From Lysinibacillus_B sp036662795 (GTDB taxonomy: Bacteria > Bacillota > Bacilli > Bacillales_A > Planococcaceae): a stretch of 64,000 nucleotides of DNA. Made by a program: the position numbers and the translations under genes. The stretch lies in contig NZ_JBAFWZ010000014.1 in assembly GCF_036662795.1 (NCBI RefSeq), forward strand, positions 1 through 64,000, given 5' to 3'. This document shows, in pieces, positions 35,923-44,488 of the stretch (the stretch's first letter is position 1; each line of letters starts with the position of its first letter). Below the pieces are notes generated by a model. The model was not told the origin of the DNA and searched no databases. It saw only the letters and a program-made list of their open reading frames with translations.

Positions 35923-35961
35923 AAAAAAAAGAATGACCTGTCGTCGTGGTCATTCTTTTTT
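35923..35961. terminator. Bidirectional terminator
   Basis: AAAAAAAAGAATGACC pairs with GGTCATTCTTTTTT around TGTCGTCGT, between converging ytzE and the diguanylate cyclase gene. Confidence 0.92.
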
Positions 35962-35976
35962 CTTTATGAGTCTTGC

Positions 35977-37491
35977 TCATTCCTTATGAACGGGACTTTC
36001 CAAATTTAACTTTGATGGTGAATAGCAATCTTTCCCCATATTTTTCGATTGATAAAGAGCTTGATCGGCACGCATAAATAGGCTATCCTCAGTTTCATCT
36101 TCCTTCTCCTGCAATGCCCCACCAATACTTATTGAAAGCGGATTCCATTTATTATTTGATCTATCCTCTTTTTTAGTCCGAACATTATATAAAATACATT
36201 GCGCAATTTCTTCTAGCTTTTCGAAGGAAGCATCGTAAAGCACAACTGCAAATTCATCGCCACCAAAACGAGCAACAAAGCCGTCTTTTTTTATACAATC
36301 CTTTAAAATTTTCACTAATTCCACTAATACTATATCACCTACTGTATGACCAAATTGATCATTAACATTTTTAAAATTATCTAGATCAATAACAAGTAAA
36401 CCGATTTTTCCCTTTCGTTTACGACGCAATAAATCTTCTATTAAACTTAAATAAGACGCGCGATTATTTGCACCCGTTAATGGATCATATGTTGCTAATC
36501 GGATCGTTTTCGTTAATATGCGAATAATGATAATTAGCAGCAGGATTGACGTAACTATAGCAACAGCTAAAATCACCCAGAATTGTTGAATATTCCGCTT
36601 CAACAATGCCAATTCACTTTCATTCCCGTACTTCATATAAATAATACGCTTTGTTGAGGCATCACGTGATTGCTCTGCCTCATAAGGAATAAATCGGTAA
36701 GTTTCAATATACCCACCCTGAAGTTTTTTCTCAAATTGTACAGGTGACATCGTTTTTAATGCTTGATAATATGCTTCCTGAAACTCCTTTGAATGTCCTT
36801 TAATGGAATAATCCTCACCTGGATTGGCATCAAGATAGCTACCTCCTGCATTTAATATTCGAACATCCACAAGATCATCATATTTCTCGATTAAATTTTT
36901 TGTTGTATTAAAGAAATTAAATTTTTGAAAAAGAGGTACTGTTGCTGCATCTACCCCTAACTCTAATAAGTATTTTTTATCTGGCGTACCTAAGTAACTA
37001 TATTTCCATAAGGAGCCTGTTGTTGAGGAAATATTAATTGCATCAGAGTAGTATGTACCTGTTAATCGACGTTCATCAAGTTGGGATGAAAAACCCTTAC
37101 AGCACTCTGAAAAACTCCATCCTAAATCAGATTTGAAAGTCGTATGTACAACAGTGTTTTCAGCATCTAATACATATATTTCATAGCCATGCTTTGCTTT
37201 TAACGCCTCTAAATCCCATTCCAATATGTTAGGGTCCTTCTCATAACGCTTTACCATTTCTTTAAGCTCAATTTCTAATTGCTTTGTTGCTACTGAATCA
37301 AAGTAAAAATGTGCATTGTCTACTGTTCTCATATCACTAATTATATGATTTTCAATAAGCTCCCTGCTTTTTTGCTGTTGGATTTTTACATCGGCTCGAA
37401 GCAGTTCACGGTTTGTAAAGGCAACAACAGATACTAAAATGACAGTAAAAAGAATTAATGATACTAGAAGTTTTAAACGTAAGTTTTTCAT
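35977..37491 (-). CDS. Membrane sensor diguanylate cyclase (GGDEF)
   Basis: 504 aa: N-terminal membrane helix (about 7-25), an extracellular sensor region of about 280 residues of the Cache-like kind, a second membrane helix (about 307-330), and a GGDEF domain (about 338-495). The active site RFGGDEFAVV is intact (near residue 410), with DPLTGANNRASY at the domain start, so c-di-GMP synthesis is likely. The inhibitory RxxD site five residues ahead of GGDEF is not present. Two cysteines adjoin (ECCKGF) in the sensor. The ribosome site is weak (TAGGTATTTAAT). Transcribed alone; it is not part of the conserved yt block, so it may be an addition. Confidence 0.9.
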   Translation of the reverse strand: MKNLRLKLLVSLILFTVILVSVVAFTNRELLRADVKIQQQKSRELIENHIISDMRTVDNAHFYFDSVATKQLEIELKEMVKRYEKDPNILEWDLEALKAKHGYEIYVLDAENTVVHTTFKSDLGWSFSECCKGFSSQLDERRLTGTYYSDAINISSTTGSLWKYSYLGTPDKKYLLELGVDAATVPLFQKFNFFNTTKNLIEKYDDLVDVRILNAGGSYLDANPGEDYSIKGHSKEFQEAYYQALKTMSPVQFEKKLQGGYIETYRFIPYEAEQSRDASTKRIIYMKYGNESELALLKRNIQQFWVILAVAIVTSILLLIIIIRILTKTIRLATYDPLTGANNRASYLSLIEDLLRRKRKGKIGLLVIDLDNFKNVNDQFGHTVGDIVLVELVKILKDCIKKDGFVARFGGDEFAVVLYDASFEKLEEIAQCILYNVRTKKEDRSNNKWNPLSISIGGALQEKEDETEDSLFMRADQALYQSKNMGKDCYSPSKLNLESPVHKE

Positions 37492-37596
37492 ATTAAATAC
37501 CTATCCTTATGCCAATGGATTAGTTATATATTACTATATCATTCTACCTTTATAACAATCAGAATACAATTCTTTCTAGCTATTTTCAACAAAATG

Positions 37597-37636
37597 TAAA
37601 AAAATGCTTCTAAATGATGTTTGAAGCATTTTCTTA
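37597..37636 (-). terminator. Terminator of the pseudouridine synthase gene
   Basis: AAAATGCTTC pairs with GAAGCATTTT on the minus strand, followed by TTTTTACATTTT. Confidence 0.85.
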
Positions 37637-37644
37637 CTTGTTTT

Positions 37645-38352
37645 TTATTGTATTAATTGCGCTAATTCTTGTTCTGTCAGCTCTCGGTAATCTCCTAGAG
37701 GTAATGATTCATCTAGCACGAGACTCCCCATGGAAATTCTCTTTAAATACGTAACCTTTTTCCCTACAGCCTCAAACATCCGTTTAACCTGATGGAATTT
37801 CCCTTCCTGAATCATGAGCTGGATTTCTGAGGTAGGTCCTGATTGTAAAATAACAAGCTCTCCAGGCTTCGTAACATAGCCATCATCTAGCTCTACACCT
37901 TGCTTAAAGGCCTTTATATCAGCTTCCGTAACCGTTCCATCAATCGTAGCGTAATACACTTTCGGGACATGTTTTTTAGGCGACAACAAGTTATGCGCTA
38001 AATTACCATCATTTGTGATCAGTAATAGCCCCTCTGTATCTTTATCTAATCGACCTACAGGGAATGGTTGAAAATGCTGTGAAAGTGGATCTAATAAGTC
38101 TATAACGGTTTTATCATAACGATCCTCCGTTGCAGAAATCACCCCCTGTGGTTTATTCATCATTAAGTAAATAAACTCCGTATAAATTACTCTTTCACCA
38201 AATACCGATACATCCTGTTTATCGGGATCTACTCTTAAGGCTGCATCCTTCACAACCGCTCCATCTACTGTTACAGCCTTTTGCTTTAATAAATTCTTCA
38301 CTTCTTTACGTGAACCATATCCCATATTTGCTAACAACTTATCTAAACGCAT
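37645..38352 (-). CDS. RsuA/RluB-family pseudouridine synthase
   Basis: 235 aa with an N-terminal S4 RNA-binding domain (MRLDKLLANMGYGSRKEVKNLLKQ-type) and a catalytic domain with the invariant Asp in GRLDKDTEGLLL. It belongs to the small-subunit RsuA-like group (YtzG in B. subtilis), which modifies 16S rRNA, probably the position equivalent to U516. It lies nine bases after the flippase gene, so the two are co-transcribed. Confidence 0.92.
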   Translation of the reverse strand: MRLDKLLANMGYGSRKEVKNLLKQKAVTVDGAVVKDAALRVDPDKQDVSVFGERVIYTEFIYLMMNKPQGVISATEDRYDKTVIDLLDPLSQHFQPFPVGRLDKDTEGLLLITNDGNLAHNLLSPKKHVPKVYYATIDGTVTEADIKAFKQGVELDDGYVTKPGELVILQSGPTSEIQLMIQEGKFHQVKRMFEAVGKKVTYLKRISMGSLVLDESLPLGDYRELTEQELAQLIQ

Positions 38353-38361
38353 ATGCCACCT

Positions 38362-39972
38362 CTATTTAAAACCTAATTTATTGGCAATTTTCACAACACG
38401 AGCTCCTAGTAGCTTTTGAGCTAAACCAAGTCGAAGTGAAAGATAGCCGTATATGCCAACTCCTACAGCAATACAAACTGTACTATAAAGAAATGCCATT
38501 AGCTTACCTTGGGCTGGTGCAATCATATTAAGTACTGCATCTACACTGGCAACTGCAATAGCCATTACTGCTGTTAGTATAACAATTAAAAATATACGAC
38601 GTTTAACCATAATTGAACGGTAATTTAATGTTTTATGAATGACCACAATATTAATAACAATTGTCGTCAAGTAACCTAGTGCAGTAGCTAAAATGGCACC
38701 ATCTACCTCTAGCAATTTAATCAATGAAATATTTAATACAAGCTTTACTAATAGTCCAGTTAGCAAGCTAAACACTACCCATTTTTGATAATTGATTCCT
38801 TGCAATAATGCTGCCGAAACTGTAAATAAGGCAAAAAGAATCGCGACAGGAGCATAATGTGCTAACACCATTGCACCCATTTCACTTTGCTCATAAAGTA
38901 CATGATAAATTTCCGAGGCCAAAATAGAAATACCAACAACTGCTGGTAGAGTTATAAACAACAGAATTTGATAGGTTTTATCTAAGGCACCTCGTAGTAA
39001 ATCAAACTCTCCCAACGTATAATATTTCGTAATTGTCGGGACGAGTGCCATGGATAACCCCGTGGCAAGCATAACGGGAATCATTACAACTTTATGTGTA
39101 GAAAAATTCAACATCATAAAATAGATATCCGTAACCTTTGCTAACCCGATTGAGTTCATTGTTTTGTTAAAGGTTAGCATATCCACAAGTTGAAATAGTG
39201 AACCGGCAAGCCCAACAATAACAAAAGGAATGGAATATGTGATGACCTCTTTATATATTTTCGAATACGATAAATGACCTGAAGAAACGCTTATTGCTAG
39301 CTTTTCATTTAAGTCTCCTCTAAATTTCTTCCAATAAAAATATAGTACGCCAATCCCTGCTAGTGCTCCAATAAAGGCTGCAAACACCGCAAAATTAATC
39401 GCCGTTGCAGGCTCTCCTTTAAATACGACGATGACTAGGAATGCTCCCCCAAGTAGAACAATAATACGTGCAATTTGCTCAACAAGCTGAGAGGAGGATG
39501 TAGGCATATATTGTCCATAGCCCTGGAAAAAGCCACGGAATAAACTCATAAACGGAACGACTATTAGTGCAAAGCTTACCCAACGAATAACCTCTGCAAT
39601 TTGTGCTACAGAATATATTTGCTCATCATCTTCAATAACGCTATGCGCAATCGGTGTGGCTAGTAAATTTAATATAATAAATGAAGCAAACCCTGATAGG
39701 ATCATGGCCCAAACACCAGATTTCATTAATCGATGCCCTGCTTCATAATCCCCTAATGCATTATATTTGGAAACAAATTTTGATACTGCAAGTGGGAAAC
39801 CAGAAATCGCAATTGAGAGCATAATATTGTAAGGGATATATGCATATTGATAAAGTCCAACATTCTCCTCGCCAACAATTGCATAAAACGGGAATATATA
39901 AACAAGACCTAAAAATTTCGATAGGAATAACCCTAGCGTTAGAATTGTTGCACCCTTCATTAATTCGGACAT
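38362..39972 (-). CDS. murJ: MurJ-type lipid II flippase (YtgP)
   Basis: Multi-pass protein (536 aa, about 14 membrane helices) of the MOP/polysaccharide export superfamily. The N-terminal MKGATILTLGLFLSKFLGLVYIFPFY is characteristic of the SpoVB/YtgP group, and charged residues line the first helices (KFVSKYNA). YtgP of B. subtilis moves lipid II across the membrane. SpoVB itself is a close paralogue, but synteny with ytfP supports YtgP. It heads a unit with the pseudouridine synthase. Confidence 0.88.
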   Translation of the reverse strand: MSELMKGATILTLGLFLSKFLGLVYIFPFYAIVGEENVGLYQYAYIPYNIMLSIAISGFPLAVSKFVSKYNALGDYEAGHRLMKSGVWAMILSGFASFIILNLLATPIAHSVIEDDEQIYSVAQIAEVIRWVSFALIVVPFMSLFRGFFQGYGQYMPTSSSQLVEQIARIIVLLGGAFLVIVVFKGEPATAINFAVFAAFIGALAGIGVLYFYWKKFRGDLNEKLAISVSSGHLSYSKIYKEVITYSIPFVIVGLAGSLFQLVDMLTFNKTMNSIGLAKVTDIYFMMLNFSTHKVVMIPVMLATGLSMALVPTITKYYTLGEFDLLRGALDKTYQILLFITLPAVVGISILASEIYHVLYEQSEMGAMVLAHYAPVAILFALFTVSAALLQGINYQKWVVFSLLTGLLVKLVLNISLIKLLEVDGAILATALGYLTTIVINIVVIHKTLNYRSIMVKRRIFLIVILTAVMAIAVASVDAVLNMIAPAQGKLMAFLYSTVCIAVGVGIYGYLSLRLGLAQKLLGARVVKIANKLGFK

Positions 39973-40304
39973 ATCATTCTTCCAATCTTCCTCGTAGTAA
40001 TGTCTTTAACGGACAGAAAACAATGTATCATACTAAAAGTATTCTATGCAAATGACGCTTTTTGCACAAATAAGTTCAAAATGAAGCAGTGGAAAAGCTG
40101 CCTAATGATATTAGACAGCCGTTTATCTTATAAGAATCATTATGTACTTGTAGCTAATCCATCATGTATACAATCACGAACTGACAGTACTTTAAGATGT
40201 TTAAGTATAATAATCGCTTTTTTTCTAGCAATTAGCTTGCATAAAAAAATAATTATTATTAAATTATATATAAATATGGAGTGAGATGAAAGTGAGAAAA
40301 ATAA
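39973..40304. other. Divergent intergenic region, murJ / ytfP
   Basis: No convincing gene. It holds an isolated hairpin GCTGCCTAAT/ATTAGACAGC near 40098-40121 (terminator-like, but not at the end of any gene seen) and a plus-strand TATAAT at 40206-40211 with CTGACA 19 nt upstream, the likely ytfP promoter. Confidence 0.5.
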
Positions 40305-41558
40305 ATGTTTGATGTAATCGTCATTGGCGGAGGTCCGTCTGGCTTAATGGCTGCCATTGCTGCAGCCGAACAAAACAAAAAAGTAGTGCTACTAGAAAAG
40401 GGTGGAAAAATCGGTAAGAAGCTTGCCATATCTGGCGGTGGGCGTTGTAATGTCACTAATCGCTTATCTGTAGAAGAAATCGTAAAGCATATTCCCGGCA
40501 ACGGGCGCTTTCTTTATAGTCCGTTTACCATTTACAATAACGAAAATATTATTGAGTTTTTCGAGGGGCTCGGTGTTGCCTTGAAAGAGGAGGATCACGG
40601 ACGAATGTTCCCAGTTTCAAACCGTGCACAGGATGTAGTAGATGCCCTCGAAAAGGAAATGAAGCGCTTAAAGGTTGACGTGCGCCTTCATACACCTGTT
40701 TCAAAGCTATTAATGGATGATGAGAAAATCCATGGGGTTCGATTAGAGAATGGTTCAGAGCTACGAGCGAATGCGGTAATCGTTGCAGTCGGCGGGAAGG
40801 CAGTTCCTCAAACTGGTTCAACAGGTGATGGCTATCCATGGGCAGAGCGTGCTGGTCATACCGTTACTGAGCTGTACCCAACTGAGGTGCCTGTTACATC
40901 CAAGGAGCCTTTTATTCAATCACGAGAGCTTCAAGGATTGGCGCTACGTGATGTTGCGGTGTCTGTCCTGAATAAAAAAGGGAAAGCACTTGTAACACAT
41001 AGGATGGACATGCTATTTACGCATTTCGGTCTAAGTGGTCCGGCAATTTTGCGCTGCAGTCAGTTTATTGTGAAAGAACGAAAGAAAAATGGCGGAGCGC
41101 CTGTTCAAGTTCGAATTCAATCCCTCACAGATTACAATGAAGAAACATGTCTGCAAATGCTCAATGGGATGATTAAAGAAGAACCAAAAAAGGCAGTGAA
41201 AAACCTTTGGAAATCGCTTGTCCCTGAGCGCTGGCTATTATTTTTACTAGACCGAGCCTGTATCGATTCTGCACTAACAGGCATCGAGCTATCACAGGAA
41301 AAAATTCGTGCATTCGCTAAGGAGCTAGTAGGCTTCACAATGGAAGTCCACGGTACACAATCACTCGAAAAAGCCTTTGTAACAGGTGGTGGTGTTAGTG
41401 TAAAGGAGATTGATCCAAAAACAATGGGGTCCAAACTAAAGCATGGTCTTTTCTTCTGTGGTGAAATACTCGATATCCATGGCTATACAGGTGGCTATAA
41501 TATAACTTCTGCACTTGTTACTGGACGAATTGCCGGCATGAGTGCAGGTGCGCTGTAG
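40305..41558 (+). CDS. ytfP: YtfP, HI0933-family flavoprotein
   Basis: 417 aa NAD(P)/FAD-dependent oxidoreductase-like protein. The FAD-binding GGGPSGLMAAIAAAE is at the N-terminus, then KIGKKLAISGGGRCN, the family hallmark, and a C-terminal GEILDIHGYTGGYN. The substrate is unknown. No good ribosome site directly precedes the ATG; TGGAG instead serves an eight-codon frame (ATG at 40286) whose stop overlaps the ytfP start, so coupling is possible. Divergent from murJ. Confidence 0.92.
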   Translation: MFDVIVIGGGPSGLMAAIAAAEQNKKVVLLEKGGKIGKKLAISGGGRCNVTNRLSVEEIVKHIPGNGRFLYSPFTIYNNENIIEFFEGLGVALKEEDHGRMFPVSNRAQDVVDALEKEMKRLKVDVRLHTPVSKLLMDDEKIHGVRLENGSELRANAVIVAVGGKAVPQTGSTGDGYPWAERAGHTVTELYPTEVPVTSKEPFIQSRELQGLALRDVAVSVLNKKGKALVTHRMDMLFTHFGLSGPAILRCSQFIVKERKKNGGAPVQVRIQSLTDYNEETCLQMLNGMIKEEPKKAVKNLWKSLVPERWLLFLLDRACIDSALTGIELSQEKIRAFAKELVGFTMEVHGTQSLEKAFVTGGGVSVKEIDPKTMGSKLKHGLFFCGEILDIHGYTGGYNITSALVTGRIAGMSAGAL

Positions 41559-41590
41559 GCTTTTATAAAATTGTGGGTGTGGAAGTAATA

Positions 41591-41743
41591 CTAGAGACGT
41601 TGCTTTGATTTACTAGCCACTTTTTTCGAAATACTAGCCAAAATTCGAAAAATACTAGCCATGTTTTCAAAAATACTAGCCTCTTTTTGAAATTTACTAG
41701 CCAACGTGAATATTGTTATACTATTTACTAGCCAATATTGCAT
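41591..41743 (-). CDS. Possible 50-aa heptad-repeat peptide in the array
   Basis: An open frame runs through the 21-nt array; each repeat gives seven residues of the form [L/E/M/V]-A-S-[K/I]-[F/S]-x-x, five times over. The start is uncertain (ATG at 41743 with a weak GACGAGATAA upstream). Array A encodes a similar series (LASKFRK, VASISEK, MASIFNF). Because 21 is a multiple of three, any such array yields a periodic frame, so this may not be a real gene. Confidence 0.25.
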   Translation of the reverse strand: MQYWLVNSITIFTLASKFQKEASIFENMASIFRILASISKKVASKSKQRL

Positions 41744-41772
41744 TTATCTCGTCAGCTATTAACACTAGTAGC
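41611..41772. repeat. 21-nt GGCTAGTA repeat array, copy B
   Basis: ACTAGCC begins at 41612, 41633, 41654, 41675 and 41696 (21-nt steps), then at 41727 after a 31-nt step, with a degenerate ACTAGTAGCC at 41763. The architecture mirrors copy A at 1-142, including the 31-nt gap and the boundary unit. It lies between converging ytfP and the CoxG-like gene. Confidence 0.88.
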
Positions 41773-41805
41773 CAAAATAAGCAACTCTTCTATTTTTAAA
41801 TACAT

Positions 41806-41836
41806 AAAAAAGCGGTGTTCATACACCGCTTTTTTA
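41806..41836. terminator. Bidirectional terminator
   Basis: AAAAAAGCGGTGT pairs with ACACCGCTTTTTT around TCAT, ending the CoxG-like gene and possibly ytfP. Confidence 0.92.
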
Positions 41837-41838
41837 TC

Positions 41839-42273
41839 TTAAGCTGGAATTGTTCGTGCGATTTTTTCTGTTAAACGCGTTGTTACTTTCGGTAAAACTA
41901 ACTTGATCATTGGTGCTAGAACTGCACCCGAAAGTCCTCCAGGATTTACTTCCACTGTACCTGTCATAAGTGTACCGCCGTCTACTTCCTCCGCCTGGAA
42001 TTGACCGCTTCCTGTAAAGTTCTCAGTTATGCCTTTTAAATCAAATTTAATATGTGAAGGCTCCGTACGCTCTGTAATGTTTAACTCTAGTTTGACCGTT
42101 TTTTTAATACCCTTCATACTGCCTTCAAATGTCCAAATTGATTTGTTTTGGTCTACATCTTCATGCTCTTTATATGCCGGAACTAATGTTGCCCATTGTT
42201 CAATTTTACTTACGAAATCCCAAACTGTTTTAATATCTACTGGGACTTTTACAGAATGTGATGCTTGTGCCAT
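41839..42273 (-). CDS. CoxG-like SRPBCC protein
   Basis: 144 aa, START/Bet v1-like fold related to the CoxG subunit family (SVKVPVDIKTVWDFVSKIEQWATLVP at the N-terminus, TGTVEVNPGGLSGAVLAPMIK near the C-terminus). CoxG proteins help anchor or assemble CO dehydrogenase, but no cox genes are near, so a different lipid- or ligand-binding role is likely. The C-terminal hydrophobic helix may touch the membrane. Confidence 0.8.
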   Translation of the reverse strand: MAQASHSVKVPVDIKTVWDFVSKIEQWATLVPAYKEHEDVDQNKSIWTFEGSMKGIKKTVKLELNITERTEPSHIKFDLKGITENFTGSGQFQAEEVDGGTLMTGTVEVNPGGLSGAVLAPMIKLVLPKVTTRLTEKIARTIPA

Positions 42274-42396
42274 ACGTATGCCAACTTTCTATATTTCGTT
42301 AAATGGTAAACATTTACCCAATTAGTATTGCATAAATTTTTATTTATTGGAACTGACTTGTGAAGGATTTTTATTACAATGATGTTACGATAAGAA

Positions 42397-42557
42397 AAGA
42401 GCAAGCGGCCCTTTTAGCCCCGACAAGCGCTGGAATCCCCGAATCGAAAGCATGTTCCCAACTTTCGACCGAGGGGATGAAGCGACCTCGAGGGGCTGGG
42501 CGCTGGAGCTAGACACTGCTTGAACTCTAAAATTTATACTTTCTTATCTCGTTAAAA
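42397..42557. repeat. Dispersed palindromic repeat R1, copy B
   Basis: The fuller of two copies (other at 1027-1165). Nested dyads are AGCCCC (42416-42421)/GGGGCT (42492-42497), CCCC (42437)/GGGG (42473) and TCGAAAG (42444-42450)/CTTTCGA (42462-42468). It lies upstream of the CoxG-like gene and downstream of the RNase H gene. Confidence 0.8.
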
Positions 42558-42561
42558 AAGG

Positions 42562-43221
42562 TTATCCACCTAATTCGATCTTTCCTGAAATGTCGACCCC
42601 GTTTAATGCCTGTGTTGCTAGCTTGTCTGCTTCAGCGTTTTCCTTCCGAGGAACAAGCTCATACTCTGGAGTTATGGAAAGTGCCCGCAATCGCTCGTCA
42701 ATCCTATCCGCCCAGCTTGCTAGCTCCTTTTCGTACGCAGGCCATTCGCCGTTCATTTGATTAATAACGACTTGAGAATCACCAATAAAACGCACGGTCA
42801 TACCATGTACATCTAATAATTCGAGCTCCACTAAGCTTAAATTTAATGCGGCATATTCCGCCTCGTTATTAGACACCAATCCTGTAGCATACGCATTCTT
42901 ACGCAATCGAAAAGACTTGCCGTTTTGCTCATAATAAATTACACAGCCTAGACCTGAAGTGCTCGTTCCACGATCGTAGCCTCCATCAAAATAAACGGTT
43001 ACATTATGAGGCTCTGTTTCAATTTCCTTGATATACTTTTTAAGTTCCTTTATCATCCATGTGCTATCATGCTGATCTGTTAAAGTCAACCCTTTCACAC
43101 GACCTGTCCGCTCTAAATCCTCTGCAATCATTAATGCATGCGGGGCCGACATCTCCTCAGAACGAAAAATCGTTTCTGCTCCCTTTGGCGTCTTATATGC
43201 CCACTCTATGACAATTTTCAA
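42562..43221 (-). CDS. RNase H type 1-like protein
   Basis: 219 aa. Residues 1-65 are an N-terminal domain of unknown role seen in Bacillus RNase H-like proteins; residues 73-205 form the RNase HI fold with the four acidic residues Asp79 (YFDGG), Glu122 (NNEAEY), Asp148 (GDSQ) and Asp199 (EADKLA). Cleavage of RNA in RNA/DNA hybrids is likely. Transcribed alone, with R1 repeat downstream. Confidence 0.88.
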   Translation of the reverse strand: MKIVIEWAYKTPKGAETIFRSEEMSAPHALMIAEDLERTGRVKGLTLTDQHDSTWMIKELKKYIKEIETEPHNVTVYFDGGYDRGTSTSGLGCVIYYEQNGKSFRLRKNAYATGLVSNNEAEYAALNLSLVELELLDVHGMTVRFIGDSQVVINQMNGEWPAYEKELASWADRIDERLRALSITPEYELVPRKENAEADKLATQALNGVDISGKIELGG

Positions 43222-43317
43222 CTAGAGCCCTCCCATCAATTCACATTGCATTCCTTTATATACAGTAGTATAACAAATGCCCGTTTACTAATACTTAATA
43301 GATGAAAATGCAAGTTG

Positions 43318-44055
43318 TTAAACGGAGACTAACGGGCAAATCCGAGCCTGCTGCATTTTCGAAAAATGAAAAATTGGCTCGTTATATTCAGCTGCAATAG
43401 ATAAATCCGTTAGCATTGTATTTTTATAAACCGTAGCCTCTACATGCTGTAATTGCCATGGAGCATGGTATATATCCCCTCTAACAGGCTGCCCATTTCT
43501 ATTTAGACTAAATAAAGTGTACCGTTCAATTAGCCAAGCTTCTAATGAATTTTTCGTTGCATAAAACACGGGCGATATCGGTTTATAGCAACATTCCATT
43601 TCAAGGCTTACCTTTCCCTTTCTTGCACTTTGGAAAAATATAGAAGAACCTTCCTGCTGTAAATTCATCACTGCATCATAATTAGGTAGGAAAAAAAGCG
43701 TGGTTGCTAGCGTTACTGCAACCTTATTTGAAGCATCAATACTCAGAAAATAAACACCAGGTGTGCCATCCAAGGTTACATATGTTCGAACATTCATTTG
43801 AATGAATTGATTTGTACCTGGAATAAGCGGCAATAGTCGAATTCGATTTTTCTTCACTATAAATAGCACGATACTAACCCAGCACATCCCGTTAAATGTA
43901 TCTAACTCCAAACTTCTCGGTACAAATTTTTGTAGTGACTTTGAGTAAACCGGATAATGTACAAATAAAACATTATGCCAGTTCTGCTGCAATACCCAAG
44001 GAAATTTCGGAAACGATAGTCGATGCTTATATCCTCTTGTCAAATTCCCTAGCAT
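43318..44055 (-). CDS. YqjF-like DUF2071 protein
   Basis: 245 aa with the DUF2071 pattern: WVLQQNWHNVLFVHYPV near the N-terminus, then FVPRSLELDTFNGMCWVSIVLF and later VRTYVTLDGTPGVYFLSIDA. An acetoacetate-decarboxylase-like fold is expected; function unknown. It stands alone, with no clear terminator. Confidence 0.85.
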   Translation of the reverse strand: MLGNLTRGYKHRLSFPKFPWVLQQNWHNVLFVHYPVYSKSLQKFVPRSLELDTFNGMCWVSIVLFIVKKNRIRLLPLIPGTNQFIQMNVRTYVTLDGTPGVYFLSIDASNKVAVTLATTLFFLPNYDAVMNLQQEGSSIFFQSARKGKVSLEMECCYKPISPVFYATKNSLEAWLIERYTLFSLNRNGQPVRGDIYHAPWQLQHVEATVYKNTMLTDLSIAAEYNEPIFHFSKMQQARICPLVSV

Positions 44056-44207
44056 TAATTATTCACCTCATTATTTTTTAGTTATGTATACCATCTAATA
44101 CTAGTATCAACTAAACCTCTACAAATTTTGCATACCTTTGATTTGCTATATTTTGAAGCATAAAAGCCATTTTCCTGAGCAAATTAAGCTTTAGGAGGTG
44201 AAAATCC

Positions 44208-44429
44208 ATGAGTAAAAATAACAATAAAACAATGAATGTACGTACACATAATCCTTTTGGTATTTATAAAAGTAAAAATCTCGATGATACAAATAGCAAC
44301 AACAATAACCCGAACGATAACTTAAATGAGGAATTCGCTGCTGAATGGGATGCTAAAGCGAAAAACAAAGATAATAAAACAAACCACGATAAAAATCAGC
44401 AATCCAATAAAAATCCTAATAAATATTAA
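44208..44429 (+). CDS. Small Asn/Lys-rich hydrophilic protein
   Basis: 73 aa with a strong site (TAGGAGGTGAAAATCC before ATG) and its own terminator, so probably real. The sequence is strongly polar (Asn, Lys, Asp runs), with EEFAAEWDAKAKN in the centre. The composition and size recall small acid-soluble spore proteins, and EFAAE faintly recalls the gamma-type repeat, but I do not recognise the family. No cysteine or hydrophobic segment. Confidence 0.6.
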   Translation: MSKNNNKTMNVRTHNPFGIYKSKNLDDTNSNNNNPNDNLNEEFAAEWDAKAKNKDNKTNHDKNQQSNKNPNKY

Positions 44430-44437
44430 ATGCACAT

Positions 44438-44474
44438 AAAAATGGACCGTACTCAAATGAGTGCGGTCCTTTTA
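44438..44474. terminator. Bidirectional terminator
   Basis: GGACCGTACTC pairs with GAGTGCGGTCC around AAAT with flanking A and T runs, between the converging small gene and the S16-type protease gene. Confidence 0.9.
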
Positions 44475-44488
44475 TTTCCCTCAGTTAT

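Noticed and set aside
40000..40284. 94-residue plus-strand open frame before ytfP
   Set aside because: Lacks a ribosome site and covers a hairpin and a likely promoter; composition is that of AT-rich intergenic DNA.
41839..42273. CO dehydrogenase cluster
   Set aside because: Only a CoxG-like SRPBCC protein is present, with no coxMSL or maturation genes; the family is broad.
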